DNA from: Zygnema cylindricum | Taxonomy: Eukaryota > Streptophyta > Zygnematophyceae > Zygnematales > Zygnemataceae | DNA: 64,000 bases | Assembly: GCA_037447655.1 (NCBI GenBank) | Contig: JBBHKE010002549.1 | Location: forward strand, 1 to 64,000 | Direction: 5' to 3' | Shown: piece after piece, positions 11,993 to 23,559 of the stretch | Position numbering within the stretch: the stretch's first letter is position 1 | Layout: the number at the start of each line of letters is the position of its first letter | Notes under the pieces: model-generated | What the model saw: the letters and a program-made list of their open reading frames with translations, nothing else | What the model was told of the DNA's origin: nothing | Database searches by the model: none | Made by a program: the position numbers and the translations under genes

Positions 11993-12689
11993 GATATTCA
12001 TTGAATAAACCAAAAAGGAATAGAAGAACGGCTTGTTAAGCGTGTATGAAGAAGTAACTGTGTATGAGTTCTTAGTGCCCAAATAACCGATGATGTGTAA
12101 TGGCACAAAAGGTCCCCTTATAAAACCTGCAATTGGTAGAAATACGGTAGAAACCAAGAATTAATGCCAAAACTGCTGAAGTCCACGACAACTGATTTCA
12201 GTGGAAACAAACAACAAAACAAAACTCTGTCCCAATAAGAAAGGAGGGTCATACCTTTGGAAAAAAACAATGGAGCACATACTGAAAGAAAGGATCAACG
12301 ATGCATCAAACATAAGAAATCTCGAACCAGCTTTACTTGATATCAGCTCGGCATACCAAAGCAGAACGAACAAAATTAGACGTTCGCTTTGAACACCTAG
12401 GCAAAAAAAAGGTACAATTACATGAAGCCCAGACTTGTTTAAATGGCAAATGAGAAGAAAAAAATGACAAATACTTTCTACAAAATCATTCAACGTGTCA
12501 GGACCTTTCAAATGGTCAGGTTAAGGTGAACTCTTCTAATTAATTGCAGACGCAGCTAACCCTACATTTAAAAACGAAACTACAATGTCCGTGCAAAACC
12601 AAATAAAACCAAACCCCAATCACATACAAATATGTACAAAATAATCCAGTTGCACTTGTAAAAAACAACAGAACGATCACATACCTGTG
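11993..12689. other. Between UBP26-exon relic and SANT relic, unit 1
   Basis: Non-coding. On the minus strand it keeps the SANT-gene leader: a GCAGGTTTTATAAGG phrase near 12128 corresponds to GCAGGTTTTTTAACTGG at 7226, and TGTTCAAAGCGAACG near 12390 corresponds to the GTGTTCAAACC phrase at 7043. Confidence 0.55.
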
Positions 12690-12930
12690 AATGGGCTATT
12701 AATCAGGCACCTTGGAAGGAGAAATGATTTCTGTAACAGTATTTCCGCTTACATTGGCCAATTCCAAACCAAATTTGTTGAGAAAAACAAAATTACTCTT
12801 GTCTTCTCCGTTTTTTGACGCAGCTGCTACAATTTGTAGCAAATGATAGCAGATGAGCTATCATTTGTGTTTTTGTCCCCGTTCCTCATAGAGTCCGAAT
12901 TTTCTCAAAGCAATGACATAATCATCCTGC
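12690..12930 (-). pseudogene. Relic of a UBP26-like exon, inverted unit 1
   Basis: The reverse strand reads as a decayed copy of the exon at 204-476, with the preceding pyrimidine-rich intron end and AG acceptor retained. The counterpart of the CEEWGQK block is present as YEERGQK and is followed within two codons by TGA. The GCCAATGTAAGCGGAAATAC phrase is shared with the relic at 22636-22876. The rest of the UBP26 gene is absent. Confidence 0.75.
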
Positions 12931-13199
12931 CCAACAGAACAAAAATAGACGAGAAACAGAAAAGAAACAGAAATAGAATTACAATCAAAAACAGACACAC
13001 AAATAGAAAGAGAATAGAAATAGGAAAATAAATAGGTTTAGGAACAGCAATAGCGGATTTGAGAATAAGTAAACAATTTACATGTAATATCATTTCATGC
13101 CACACCATTAGGCGCAAACACCGGATCATGCAGTTTTTTTATCAATAACAACAGTAATTCAAGGAGCAGATAACTGTCAGCACGTCACCAAACACTAAT

Positions 13200-14438
13200 T
13201 TAACATATCAATAATAATAATAAATGATCAACGGATTTTTCACCACCATTCTCCGAGACTTTTGCCCCTTGCCGAGATAACTCAAAAACGCCAATGGAGT
13301 TGGAAATCAGCGTTTCAACCATACCTTCAGAAGCGAATCCCTCCACAGGAGTTGTTTGCTCGAACGCAAAAGCAGCTGATGGAGAAGAATCGAGAGCAGA
13401 GACTACACACGGGGAGAAAGTTGCAAGTCTTCCAGGAGCCGCTGTTCCTGAACTAGGACGTTTCTGACTGCGGGCTTTCCTGAAATGTGTGACAGGGAAT
13501 GGAATGGACTCCGAAGGATGCTGGTCACTATTGCTGTGTGAAGAAGTAGACACTGCAACTGAGAGGGTTGCACATCTTCCAGATGCTGCTGCTGAATTAG
13601 GCCGTTTTTGACTGCGAGCTCGCCCCGACCGAGAGACAGGGTTTGGAAGTGATTCTGAAGGATGCTGGTCGCTATTGCTATGCGAAGATGTAGACAATAG
13701 ATCTGAGAGGAATGGTGAAAATCGTACGGACGCTGCTGCTCCTGAATTAGGCCGCTTCTGACTGCGAGCTCTCCGGAAACGAGGGACAGAAAATGATAAT
13801 GATTCCGAAGCCTGCTGGTCACCATTTCTATGCGAAGCTGTACCCATGCCACGTATCGCTCCAGCCAGGAACAAACTTTCTTCAATACTCCTGGGAGAGC
13901 TTGAAGCTACAACATCCATAACAATGTCTTCTCTTACAGTGATGAAAGAGCTTGAGGCTACCACGTCCATAGCAATGTCTTCTTTGACAGTATTGGAAGA
14001 GCTTGAAGCTACCACATCCGTAACAATGTCTTCTATTGCAGTATTTCCCTCCTCAGATGCGACAATTTTCTCTTCTTTCTCTTCCCCTTCGTCGTCTTCC
14101 TCCTCCTTACCTTCAACTTCATTCAGTTCTACCTCGCATTCCTCTTTCCCATTTTCCTCACATTCCTCTCTGTCCCTTTCCTCAAATTCAACTTTCTCTC
14201 TTTCATCACAATCCTCTTTTTCTCTTTCCTCACATTCCCCTTTTTCTCTTTCATCACATTCCTCTTTTTCTCTTTCCTCAACATCCTCTTTTTCTCTTTC
14301 CTCACATTCTTCTTTTTCTCTAACATCACATTTGTCTTTTTCTCCTTCCTCAAATTCCTCTTGTTCTCTTTCACCTTCTCCTTCGTTATCTCCTTCAACT
14401 TCTCTTTTAACTTCTCCGTTCACATTCTTTTCTTCGTT

Positions 14439-14480
<42 letters not shown>

Positions 14481-15161
14481 CACTTCTTCCCCTTCTTCTT
14501 CTTCTTCCTCTTCTTCATCATCTTCTTCGTCGTCATCATCATCCTCTTCTCCATCCTCGTCCTCAGCTTCTTCATCGTCCTCGTCATCTTCCTGACCATA
14601 CGTGGCTGCCGTTCTCTCTCCTTCAGTTTCTATGACATATGACATATCGCGTCTTGCGAAACCTACAGCGTCAGCTACAGCCTGCTTTGCCCTAGCAGTA
14701 GCCGCGACAGCCGCGGCAGCTTTAGCCTGAGCGGATGCCGTCGCCATTGTAGCCCTCGTACGTGCGAGAACCGCCAGTTCTAGTAAAGCGCTAGCATGCT
14801 GTCCAGCTTCTTCTTCCACACGTGCGGTTTCATATTCCTCCAAGGGGCCCGCAAAAGCCGTTTCATACAGCAGGCCTTCATCGCTGGAGTACGGTCCTGG
14901 CAGTCCGTACGCTGCTGTGCTGTAAGTAGCACTGTACGGAGCGCTGGGAGAGAGGATGCTGTGAGCGGGACCAACACAGGGAGGAAGAAACTCCTCGGCG
15001 CTAAGGAGCCGGGCAGAGTTCCAGGAAGGAAATCCGTACATTTCGTACGGCGCGTCGTACGGGAAAGGGACGTGCGAAGGGGATGACGGAGATTCACCCA
15101 TGGATGCCAAATGGCCAGCGACTTCAATTGTCGCGCCGCCGCAACGTGGCCACGAAGCCAT
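13200..15161 (-). CDS. Large acidic, Ala- and Glu-rich protein of unknown function
   Basis: An uninterrupted ORF of 653 residues. I do not recognise the family. The N-terminal part (about 1-110) is Ser/Pro/Tyr-rich with PYSAT, YGLPGPYSSDEG and PLEEYETARVEEEAGQ. An Ala-rich helical stretch follows (LLELAVLARTRA to ADAVGFARRD). Then a very acidic middle begins with Asp/Glu runs, is broken by an Ala run of about 13 residues from a CTG/GCA repeat, and continues as degenerate octad-type EREKEEC repeats rich in Cys and Glu. Three C-terminal repeats of about 50 residues carry DQHPSESLP and RARSQKRPNS. A copy at 19720-22356 keeps both the N-terminal block and the repeats, which argues that the protein was once real. 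It lies upstream of the UBP26-exon relic in both inverted units. Low complexity leaves some doubt that it is still expressed. Confidence 0.6.
14436..14477. repeat. CTG trinucleotide repeat coding for poly-Ala
   Basis: Thirteen or so CTG units in a row on the plus strand read as GCA (Ala) codons on the minus strand within the acidic-protein ORF. Next to it (14485-14595) is a TTC/TCD-rich stretch encoding the Glu/Asp runs. The related copy near 21600 lacks the long Ala tract, so the run probably expanded in this copy. Confidence 0.85.
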
Positions 15162-18100
15162 GGCCCATGTACAGGTGACAGAGAAAACGAAAGAGATGGT
15201 GGACAGCGACAGGCGGTGGCAGAGAGAGAGAGAGAACGGTGATCATACGACGTGATCTCAGCCGTAGGCATTTGGCAGCGGTCAGGCGAAGCGTCAATGG
15301 ACGGACAGGATTGAAACCACACCAGACGATGCAGGGCAGGAGGATTGGGCGCGCGAGCTCATCGAAATACCGTACTGCAATGTACTTCTGGTATACGGTC
15401 TTAGTAGGTACTAGGTAGGTTCGTCATTCCAGGTTTGGTACCTATAACAAACGAGCTCAACGCCAGCCTTCGTTTTTGGCCTTTCATGCTTTTGCCTCGG
15501 CGCTCTCTAGCTTTCTAACCAAGCTTTAATTTTCTACATTTTTCGCCTGCACATTCAAGTCTACAGGTGTCTTTCAACAAAAGTTATCTATGAAATATCA
15601 CTTTTCATGCGCACTTTATTCATTTTTTTAATAATTGTGCATTTTCACCATTTCGACATTCCAATTATGTTGTTTTGTTACCGAGGTTTCGGCTATTTGT
15701 CGAAGTTAGCTTTTTATTCCATTGTTTGTTAAGCTAACTCTTTTTACACATCGTAGTTAGTTACATTATATTTTTCTCGTAATCTGTTACTATGTAATTG
15801 CGATAACTTTAACTAACAGTTTATTTTCATCCTCGCAATCTATTTCACAAGCTTTAACTATTTTCCTTTGGATTGTCACGATGTTAAAAATTGCAGAACC
15901 GCCTCTGTTTTAGTGTTTTTACGAGTCTTAACTTTTCGTCATATAGAGTTCCACTATAACTGTTGGTATAAAGAGTACACAACTTATCGATACAAAAAAA
16001 CGAGTTTTTTTACCATTAAATTTAGGTTTACTTAGGGTAAAAAAATCTTCTCATTTTGGGTTTCGAGGAAATATACAAATAATGAAAAACTTATTCGACC
16101 AAAAATATGTGAAATCATGGTAATAATGTGTAAAACAAACAAATAAACAAAACCTTCAACAACTTTATGATTCCTCTCGTCATAATGAATGTTGCTTAAC
16201 TATACCCATTATTTATTACTTCAAACTTTGGCAAAATTTGGCCTAGTCCCACGTTACCCATGGAGCTAATTGCCCAAACGACAATTAATTGTTACTCCAT
16301 AATACGTATGATCGTGATCGTATATAATTAAAAACAACAAACAGGAGACTTTCGTAAAATTACGTTTGCGTAATCGACCGCCACATAGGACAACTAATGG
16401 GGTCGTCTTATAAACAAAATATTGAACGTGTTTATTATTGCGAGGATACCTACTACTCGTGAAGGACAACTACGGGTAATCACCAACCAGAACAATGCCC
16501 AAATCATATCGAAGGTGTTTAGGTTGGATTCACACATTTTTAATAACAATAGTCTATACAAAAAAAAATTGGTTGTTGTTCCTTCCATCGTTTCATCGAT
16601 CTTGTTGCTATATGACTCTTACATTATACTTGCGTCCTCTAAAATGGGTGATAGAGTATCACTATTCCAACAACCACTATTATTTGTCAACAATTTAAGG
16701 TGTGTAAGTGTTTTACATGGTATTTTAAAGTTTTTTTATGGATTTGTTAAACATTATGAAGAAAAAACCCCGTTCCCGAGTAGTTGTAGTAAATCAACTA
16801 GTAATTCAGATAGTATGTCATTGAAAAGGTCACTTTTATTCAATTAAATACCCTATTCCGATTCCACATACCCCTCAAACACAAGGTAAACCTTGCCCAT
16901 ATTAAAGACATAAGGTTGATTTGGTGATGCACGAACGTACACTACAGTCCGAACCCTTGTTTTTGCACGAACGGTTATATATTGGTGTTACGATGATTGG
17001 GGATGCAATCGCTTAGAGAGGAAATGACTACCCATTTGAAGCTTGGTTGACAATTTCATGCCATTTATGTGCAAAACTTTTTAGCTTTATTCACGTTTTT
17101 ATGCAACTTCAAACCTAATTCGGCTCGATGAGAAGCCAAATGACAAAGGAGTGTCTCTTCTTATTTCATTTTAGGACTAACTTATATGTACCATCCTTCC
17201 ACTAACCTAAGCCCCGTCCCTTTGTAGTGAAAGCTCAACGGCAAAGGATTCTTGCAGCTTGGCGACCTCCCACCATGCAACCATTGCACATTAATGATCA
17301 CAATATTGTTGTTGTTTATAGTAGAGTAACCCTAAGATGAAAGCCATGGCCCTTGTTTCGCTTACATTAGTTTTTTTAAGGTATTCATTTATTTTACCTC
17401 GTAGCATAGTTTATGGCTAAATTGTTTAGTTTTACAACCTTTTGTCTTACTTATAGATCGTAAAAATGTTAAATTATAAACTTTAACGGTTTTTCAAAAA
17501 CATTTATCTTTCACCAGTATTTAGAAGTAGATGTTTATGCATAACAAGTTAGGCATAAATCCTTCTTTATAAGCAATAAGGTGTTTCTAGTATTTTAATA
17601 AACTAGCTCATTTTGAATGGAATTTCATCACCCGTAAGTGCAATACCTATAAAAATACCACCGATTCGTTACGATTTGCCGACAAACAAATATATCACCA
17701 TATTAAAGCGGGCGATCCGGTGCAGTTAACAAACTCTCTCAACGAAATTCGAAAAAAGCGCTCAAAGTTCAAACGTGTGCTGCTCGATCGATAAAATCGT
17801 CACTCAGGCTTCATGTCCCTCATCCCTCAACAGCAATTCTCATCATGCCTCTTCCTTACGAGCTTAGCCTAAGCGCTCCAAAATTTTTACGACTGAGATA
17901 AAGTTTGGTACCCGTTGTCTCTCTCTCTTTGCCACGGCTTGTTGTTGTCAACATCACTAGTTTCAATGCACTACTCCACTCAGCTTCAAAGCACGACCCT
18001 CTATCCTCACCATTTTGCACTAAAATTGCATAGGCAAACGTGAGTTTTTAGGACTAAAGAGTCGTATTCACCGCCCTTCACGTAGGGAATTCGGAAAATC

Positions 18101-18600
18101 TCCGTACGATCTTGGTGCCTAGGTGGCATCCACCGGGCGAGGCTAGTCCGCCACGGTGTGCGCACTTGACTACTCGTTGCTAATCGACGCGTCGAGCCGC
18201 CTCTTACCATCGTCCATTATCGCGACATCGTGACTTACGGCGCTTTTGCTTCCACGCTACTCGAGCGTAATCGACTCTATGAACGCTCCTTGCCACGGTA
18301 ATACCGCCTAAACCGCGATACGCGGCTGCTTTCACTTTTACCTTCGACTTCGCTTTTACTCCTCCGTGCTACCATGCCACCTAACCCGAGGTTTCAAATG
18401 CTTCAACTCTCGCTTAGCTTGAACGTAGCCCTTCCAATTTACGTTCGATGCACTACTCCGCTCGGCTTCAAAGCACGGCCCTCTTTCCTCACCATTTTGT
18501 ACTAAAGTTGCATAGGCGAACGCGAGTTTTTGGGACTAAAGAGTCGTATTCGCCGCCTCTAACGGTCGTGCGTATCGAATCGGTTTGCAAGTGGGAAAGT
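15162..18600. other. Spacer between the two inverted units
   Basis: The first 150 bases would be the promoter or leader of the acidic-protein ORF. From about 15330 to 17900 the sequence is AT-rich with no feature that I can support; short ORFs here have no family features. A 114-bp direct repeat (17966-18079 and 18447-18560) occurs at the right end. Confidence 0.5.
17966..18560. repeat. 114-bp direct repeat pair, 481 bp apart
   Basis: The blocks at about 17966-18079 and 18447-18560 share GCACTACTC-CTC-GCTTCAAAGCAC, CCTCACCATTTTG and GGACTAAAGAGTCGTATTC with only scattered C/T and A/G differences. The sequence between the copies is richer in CG dinucleotides than its surroundings. Confidence 0.8.
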
Positions 18601-18629
18601 AATCGACTATCTTAGCGCCTCAGAACTAA

Positions 18630-19404
18630 GGGTATGTCCCCATGTGCATAAGTAAGGGTTTTTTCTGTCGTTTTCTTGTAAAACTTAGCGCCGTACTTCC
18701 TACGTTGCAACCGTACGAAAGAATCGCAAATTTGTAGAGTACAATTTGCGTCATCCTTGAATTTAGGATGTATGAAAATTTGTCGTCTTGTGTTTTTCGA
18801 CCCACTTATACGACAAAAAACATCATCTTCAACCTTACGTTTAAAACACATGCGCGATGTGTTTTAAAACTATGTATTTTTGATAAACAAATAGGAACAT
18901 ATATTCGCATGTGTTGTAGTTTTCGAAATTTTTCATAAGATTTCCAAGGACAAAGAAAAGTACAGAATTCGCTATGTTTTGTCCGTTTGCGTTCTAATAC
19001 GACAAAGAAAAGTACACAATTTGTTTGGTTTTGTCCGTTTTCGTCCATTACGGATTTCTTTTTTGCAGGGGTCTTCAAATCCCGATGCCATTTCACGTCG
19101 ACCGAGGTGACGCAAAGGGAAAGCGCCTCGTCTTCAACCGTGAAACGGCACAGGCTGGGAGGCGGTACGTCTACAATGTCACGGTAAGACATGCGACGTC
19201 ACAAGCAGTTCCACAAAATAACGTGCGACCACAGATTGTAGACGTCGACAACCGTCACAGATATTGTTGACGTAGACAATCGTCACAAGCGTAAGTTACG
19301 ATTTCGTCCTTACAGACATAGGGACACTTGAAAACTGGGTTCGGCGGATCCGCGCTAAAAAACAAAGTAAGTTCGCTAAGTTACAAGTACATGGGGACAT
19401 ACCC
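18630..19404. mobile_element. PIF/Harbinger-like non-autonomous element, copy 1
   Basis: Terminal inverted repeats GGGTATGTCCCCATGTGC (left) and, reverse-complemented, GGGTATGTCCCCATGTAC (right). It is flanked by TAA on the left and TGA on the right, consistent with a diverged 3-bp TAA target duplication. The interior (775 bp in all) is shared with the element at 19922-20702, including the ATGCCATTTCACGTCGA and CGTGAAACGGCACAGGCTGG phrases. No transposase is recognised. Confidence 0.7.
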
Positions 19405-19690
19405 TGAACCAAGGCCTCTATTCCATTAGGTGGTCCCAGTTAACAGGCGGAGACGTCTATTTGTATTGTTTACTGGCACGGCGTTCCATTGTGTCGGGCT
19501 TGTAAACAACGTTTCTCAATTATGATTGGCGCCACGTAGGTTAAATTTTAGATTTTTTGAAATCTGCAAAAAATCTTCAAACGGAAAGTCAGAACAAAAT
19601 ATTTGTACCACCGTATGTACTTAAAGTATTTTACGAGTATACTCTAACGTGCTATGTGTTATGTACATATTTTAAAATGATCATTTGTAA
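19405..19690. repeat. Sequence that follows the Harbinger-like element, copy 1
   Basis: TTCCATTAGGTGGTCCCAGT at about 19428 to about 19690 is related to 20712-20960 after copy 2 (TTCCATTAGGCGGTCTCAGT; GTTCCATTGTGTCGGG; a GATTGG-CACGTA phrase). The 775-bp element and this flank therefore travel together, either as a larger element or as a nested pair. Confidence 0.5.
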
Positions 19691-19921
19691 ACCAACCCTA
19701 CCACTCCTGGCAGTGCTACCTGCAGCGCAACATTGTACAATATTGCACACCTTTGATGATGGCCTACTGTACGAAGTGTCTTTTACGGCCCCCTTGAAAG
19801 AGTACGAAGCCACACGTATGGAAGACGAAGCTGGGCAGCAATGCTACAGTAGCGCTTTACTGAAATTGGCGGTTCTCGCACGTTCGAGTGCTGCAATGGC
19901 GATGGTATCTGCTCAGACTAA

Positions 19922-20702
19922 GGGTGCGTCTCTGTGTGCTTAAGTAAGGGTTTTTTTCTGTCGTTTTCCTGTAAAACTTAGAGCCGTACCGCGTAAGTTT
20001 CATTTGTACAATAAAATAGAAAAAAAGAGAAGTACATTTTGCGTCATCATCGAATTTAAAATGTACTACATGTTGTCGTCTTGTGTTTTTCGACCCGCTT
20101 CGACGACAAAAAACGTCATCTTCAACCTTATCTTTAAAATACAGGGCCGATGTGTATTAAAATTAGGGATTTTCTATAAACAAATAGGAACACATATTCG
20201 CACGTGTAATGTTTTGTTCAAAAACTTCAAACGAATTCAAGCGACGTGGAAGTGTACAAGATTCGCTATGTTTTGTCCGTTTTTGTCTAATACGACAAAG
20301 AGAAGTACACAGTTTGTTTTGTTTTGTCAGTTTCCATCCGGTACGGATTTTTTTTTTGCAGGGGTCTCTAAGGTTCCTATGCCATTTCACGTCGAGCCGA
20401 CAATAGACGCAAAGGCAAAACGCATCTTCTTCAACCGTGAAACGGCACAGGCTGGAGGGCGGTAGGTCTACAATGTCACGAAAAGTCACGCGACGTCACA
20501 AGCAGTTACGAAAAATAACGTGCGTCATCATAGATTGTAGACGTTGACAGTCGTCACGGGCTTTGTCGACGTATACAATCGTCACGCCCTTAAGTGACAA
20601 TTTTGTTTGGTACACATAGGGACACCCGGAATCCGGGTTCGCCGGATCTGCGCTAAAAAACAAAAAAAAATCTCTAAGTTTTAAGTACATAGAGACGCAC
20701 CC
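19922..20702. mobile_element. PIF/Harbinger-like non-autonomous element, copy 2
   Basis: Terminal inverted repeats GGGTGCGTCTCTGTGTGCTT (left) and, reverse-complemented, GGGTGCGTCTCTATGTACTT (right). TAA lies directly on both sides (19919-19921 and 20703-20705). The 3-bp TAA duplication with GGG termini is the usual mark of PIF/Harbinger and Tourist elements. It is inserted in the acidic-protein pseudogene, so the target is known from the intact gene. Confidence 0.8.
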
Positions 20703-21394
20703 TAAGAGCGTTGTTCCATTAGGCGGTCTCAGTAAACGTCAAAAAATCGTTTACTGAAGCCATCGTTCCATTGTGTCGGGTCAGTAACCGACATTATATT
20801 TTCGTGACAAAAATTGATTGGTCCACGTAATAAAAAAATACGATTTTGGAAATCTTCAAAGAATCTCTGACAGCAAATTGTGACCACGTATTCGTACCAT
20901 CGAAGGTAAAAAGTGACTCGTACGACGTATTGAATAAGATCTGTACGAGCGGACGAAACTTAAGATTTGTAAAGCGTACGAAAATGTCAAAATGGTTATT
21001 GGATCGCGTGAAACAATATCCTCCGTCAAAGATTTTTTTGCGTCTTCCGGTGCCTTCGCATCCTCCCTGGCGGAAGGCACATGTCATTTGCGACGTGTAC
21101 CCACTTGGTCGCGCGGTCGTCGTGGATATTTGTTCACTTTTCCACGAGGCACGATCTCGTTCAGGCGCTAAGAATTGACCTACTCTAGGTCACTTGTTGG
21201 GAACTGACAGTGTCAGACGATGGCGTATCCGATTATGCATCCGACGGTCCACGTTTACGACCATAAACGTGGAGAATCAAATCCCTCATACAGTAGGCTT
21301 GTTTTTTCTGACATTTTTTTTTTTGGTACGGCAATGTACGAAAGAGTACGGCTTTCAGTAGACAACGGCATTTTTCCCGTAATGTAACCTTACC
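20703..21394. mobile_element. Second part of the insertion in the acidic-protein pseudogene
   Basis: This segment joins the right end of the 781-bp element to the point where the pseudogene resumes. Its right end reads TTACCC followed by TAAAGC, so the whole insertion 19922-21394 is also bounded by TAA on both sides. It carries an open frame of 110 codons (20846-21178) that I do not recognise. Its left end has no match to its right end, suggesting a deleted or nested element. Confidence 0.5.
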
Positions 21395-22635
21395 CTAAAG
21401 CTGTTGCGGCTGTAGCAGCTGTAGCGGCTGCTGCTCGAGCAAAGAAGGCTGTAACTGCAGCTTTAGGCTTCACAAATTGTGATTTGTCTTATGTCACGGA
21501 AAATGAAGGAGATAGAACAGCAGCCAGGTATGGTCAGGAAAATGAAGAAGATGAGGACGAGGAAGGAGAAGAGGATGAAGAAGAAGAAGAAGCAGACGAC
21601 GAAGAAGGAGGAGAAGATGTTGATGGAGAAGTTGAAAGAGACGATGAAGGAGAAGGTGAGAGAACAATCGATATGTGAGGCAGAAGTGAATGAAGACGAA
21701 ATTGAGAAAGGAGAGGAAGAAGACGAAGAAGACGAAGGAGAAGAGAAAGAAACAAAACATAAGTAATCTGAGGAGGAAAACGCTGTGAATGAAGACTTTG
21801 TTATGAATGTGGTAGCTTCAATCTCTTCTAGAAGTGTTGAAGAACTATTGGTCCCAGCCGAAGCAACACCTGCCATGCCTAGTTCTCCGTACATCAATAG
21901 TGACCAGCATCCTTCCTTCGGAATCATTTCGAGTCCCTGGGAGAGTTCGCAGCCAGAAACGGCCTAATTTAACAGCAGCGCCTGGAATAATTGCAACTTT
22001 CCTCCCAGGTGCAGTGTGTGCTAAGTTACACAGCAATTTTGACTCACATCCTGCGGAATCATTTCCAGTCGCTGTCGCTCGTTGTGTGAGAGTTTGCAGT
22101 AAAAACGGCCTAATTCAGGAACAACAGCGCCTGGATATTTTGCAACTTTTCCCTCGGGTGTAGTGTCTGCACTCGGTTGTCACTCGGTTGTTCTCCATCA
22201 GCTGCATATGCTTTTGAGCAAACTATTCCTGTGGAGGGATTTGCAACTGAAGGTATGGTCAAAACGACAATTTCCAACTCCATTGGCGTTCCTAGGTTCT
22301 ATCAACAAGAGGCAAAGTTTCTGAGGATGGGCGTGGAAAATTTGTTGATCATTTAGTATTTTTGATCCTGTTGTTAGAATCGATGATGCTAAAGTAGGCT
22401 TTGGTGACGTGTCATCAAGTTACTCCACTGTTTCCACTATTTTATATTTTTTGGTCATTCAATTGCACGACAGTGCTCTCCCATGTAAATTATTTCATTT
22501 GTGCCAAATTATCTACTTTTTTATTCCTATTTCTGTTTCTATTTGAATTTATGCTTCTTTTTCGTTCTATTCCTTTTTCTAATTCTGTTTTTGTTTTTAT
22601 TTCTCTTCTGTTTTCTCTATTTCTTTTTTTTAGGC

Positions 22636-22876
22636 AGGATGATTTTATTGTTGTTGCGAGCAAATCCAATTGGCAAGGACTCTGAGGAATGGGACTAAAA
22701 CAGAGAAACAAATCTCTTGTAGCTCATCCGCTACATTTGTTACATCCTGTAGCAGGTGATTCAAGACGGAGAGATGAGAATAATTGTGTTTTCCTCATCG
22801 GTTTTTGTGTGGAATCGACCAATGTAAGCGGAAGTACTGTAACAGGTATCGGTTCGCCTATCATGGTGCCTGATTA
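22636..22876 (+). pseudogene. Relic of a UBP26-like exon, inverted unit 2
   Basis: After a pyrimidine-rich intron-like stretch and TTTTTTAG, the sequence reads QDDFIVVASKSNWQGL and then TGA where the source exon (204-476) has NDYFTIVSKFDWQGLCEEWG. GGAATGGGACTAAAACAGAG and later phrases follow the source. It ends in GTGCCTGATTAA, a phrase shared with the relic at 12690-12930 and not with the source exon. Confidence 0.8.
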
Positions 22877-23559
22877 AGATCACATTCAGAGGCATGTGAT
22901 TATCGTGTTATTGTTTATAATTGCAACTAGATTATGTTTTATAGAATTGTATTTGTTGACTTGATTTTCTTTGTTCTTATATATGGATATTTAGTTGTGT
23001 ATACTGAATGTGTATAGTAAGCTGTCCCTGCAATTAATTAGAAAAACTCGCTTGGTAAAGGCCATTTGAATGATGTTATAGAAAGTCCGCCTGTCATTTT
23101 TTTTCCTCGCTAGTTTGGTATATTTGCCGTTTTAAACATGTCTGGGCTCCTTGTAGATGTACCCTTTTTTTGTTACATGATGCCCTTAGGTGTTCAAAGC
23201 GAAGGTTAGTTTTGTTCAGTCTGCTTTTGTATGCTGAGCTGGTATGAAGTAGAGGTAGTTGGCGATGTTTTGTATTTCATGTGTTGTTGATCCTTTCTTT
23301 CAGTGTTTTCCAAAGGCTGTCGGCCCTCTTTCTAATGGAAACAGAGCACTCTTTGTTGTTTATTTCCACTGAAATCAGCTGCTGTTGATGTCAGCAGCCT
23401 TGGCATTAATTATTTTCTACGGTGTGGGATTGCAGGTTTTCTAAGTGGACCGCATGTGCCATTGCAGACCGGTTAGTTGGGCACTTAGGACTTGTACACA
23501 CAGTTACTTCTTCATAAGTGCTTTACAAACCTTTCCTTCCATTCATTTTTTTTTATTTA
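22877..23559. other. Between UBP26-exon relic and SANT relic, unit 2
   Basis: Non-coding. The left part (to about 22995) follows the intron after the source UBP26 exon, and the right part (from about 23010) follows the leader of the source SANT gene. The roughly 6.2 kb between these points in the source locus is missing. No open frame is supported. Confidence 0.55.

Larger units (their letters stand above)
19720..22356 (+). pseudogene. Broken copy of the acidic-protein gene, inverted unit 2
   Basis: Coding-like blocks match the ORF at 13200-15161: LLYEVSFTAPLKEYEATRME, EAGQQ, ALLKLAVLARSSAAMAM, then after an insertion AVTAALGFTNCDLSYVTENE, a Glu-rich tract, and relics of the DQHPS/SQKRPN repeats to a final VEGFATEGMV. 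The start codon region is missing. An insertion at 19922-21394 splits the SAQTK codon block from the Ala-rich helix, and frameshifts follow later (the repeats change frame near 21925 and 22060). Confidence 0.8.

Noticed and set aside
13846-14595. Plus-strand 249-codon Ser-rich frame
   Set aside because: It is antisense to the acidic-protein ORF; the Ser/Phe composition is the complement of Glu codons.
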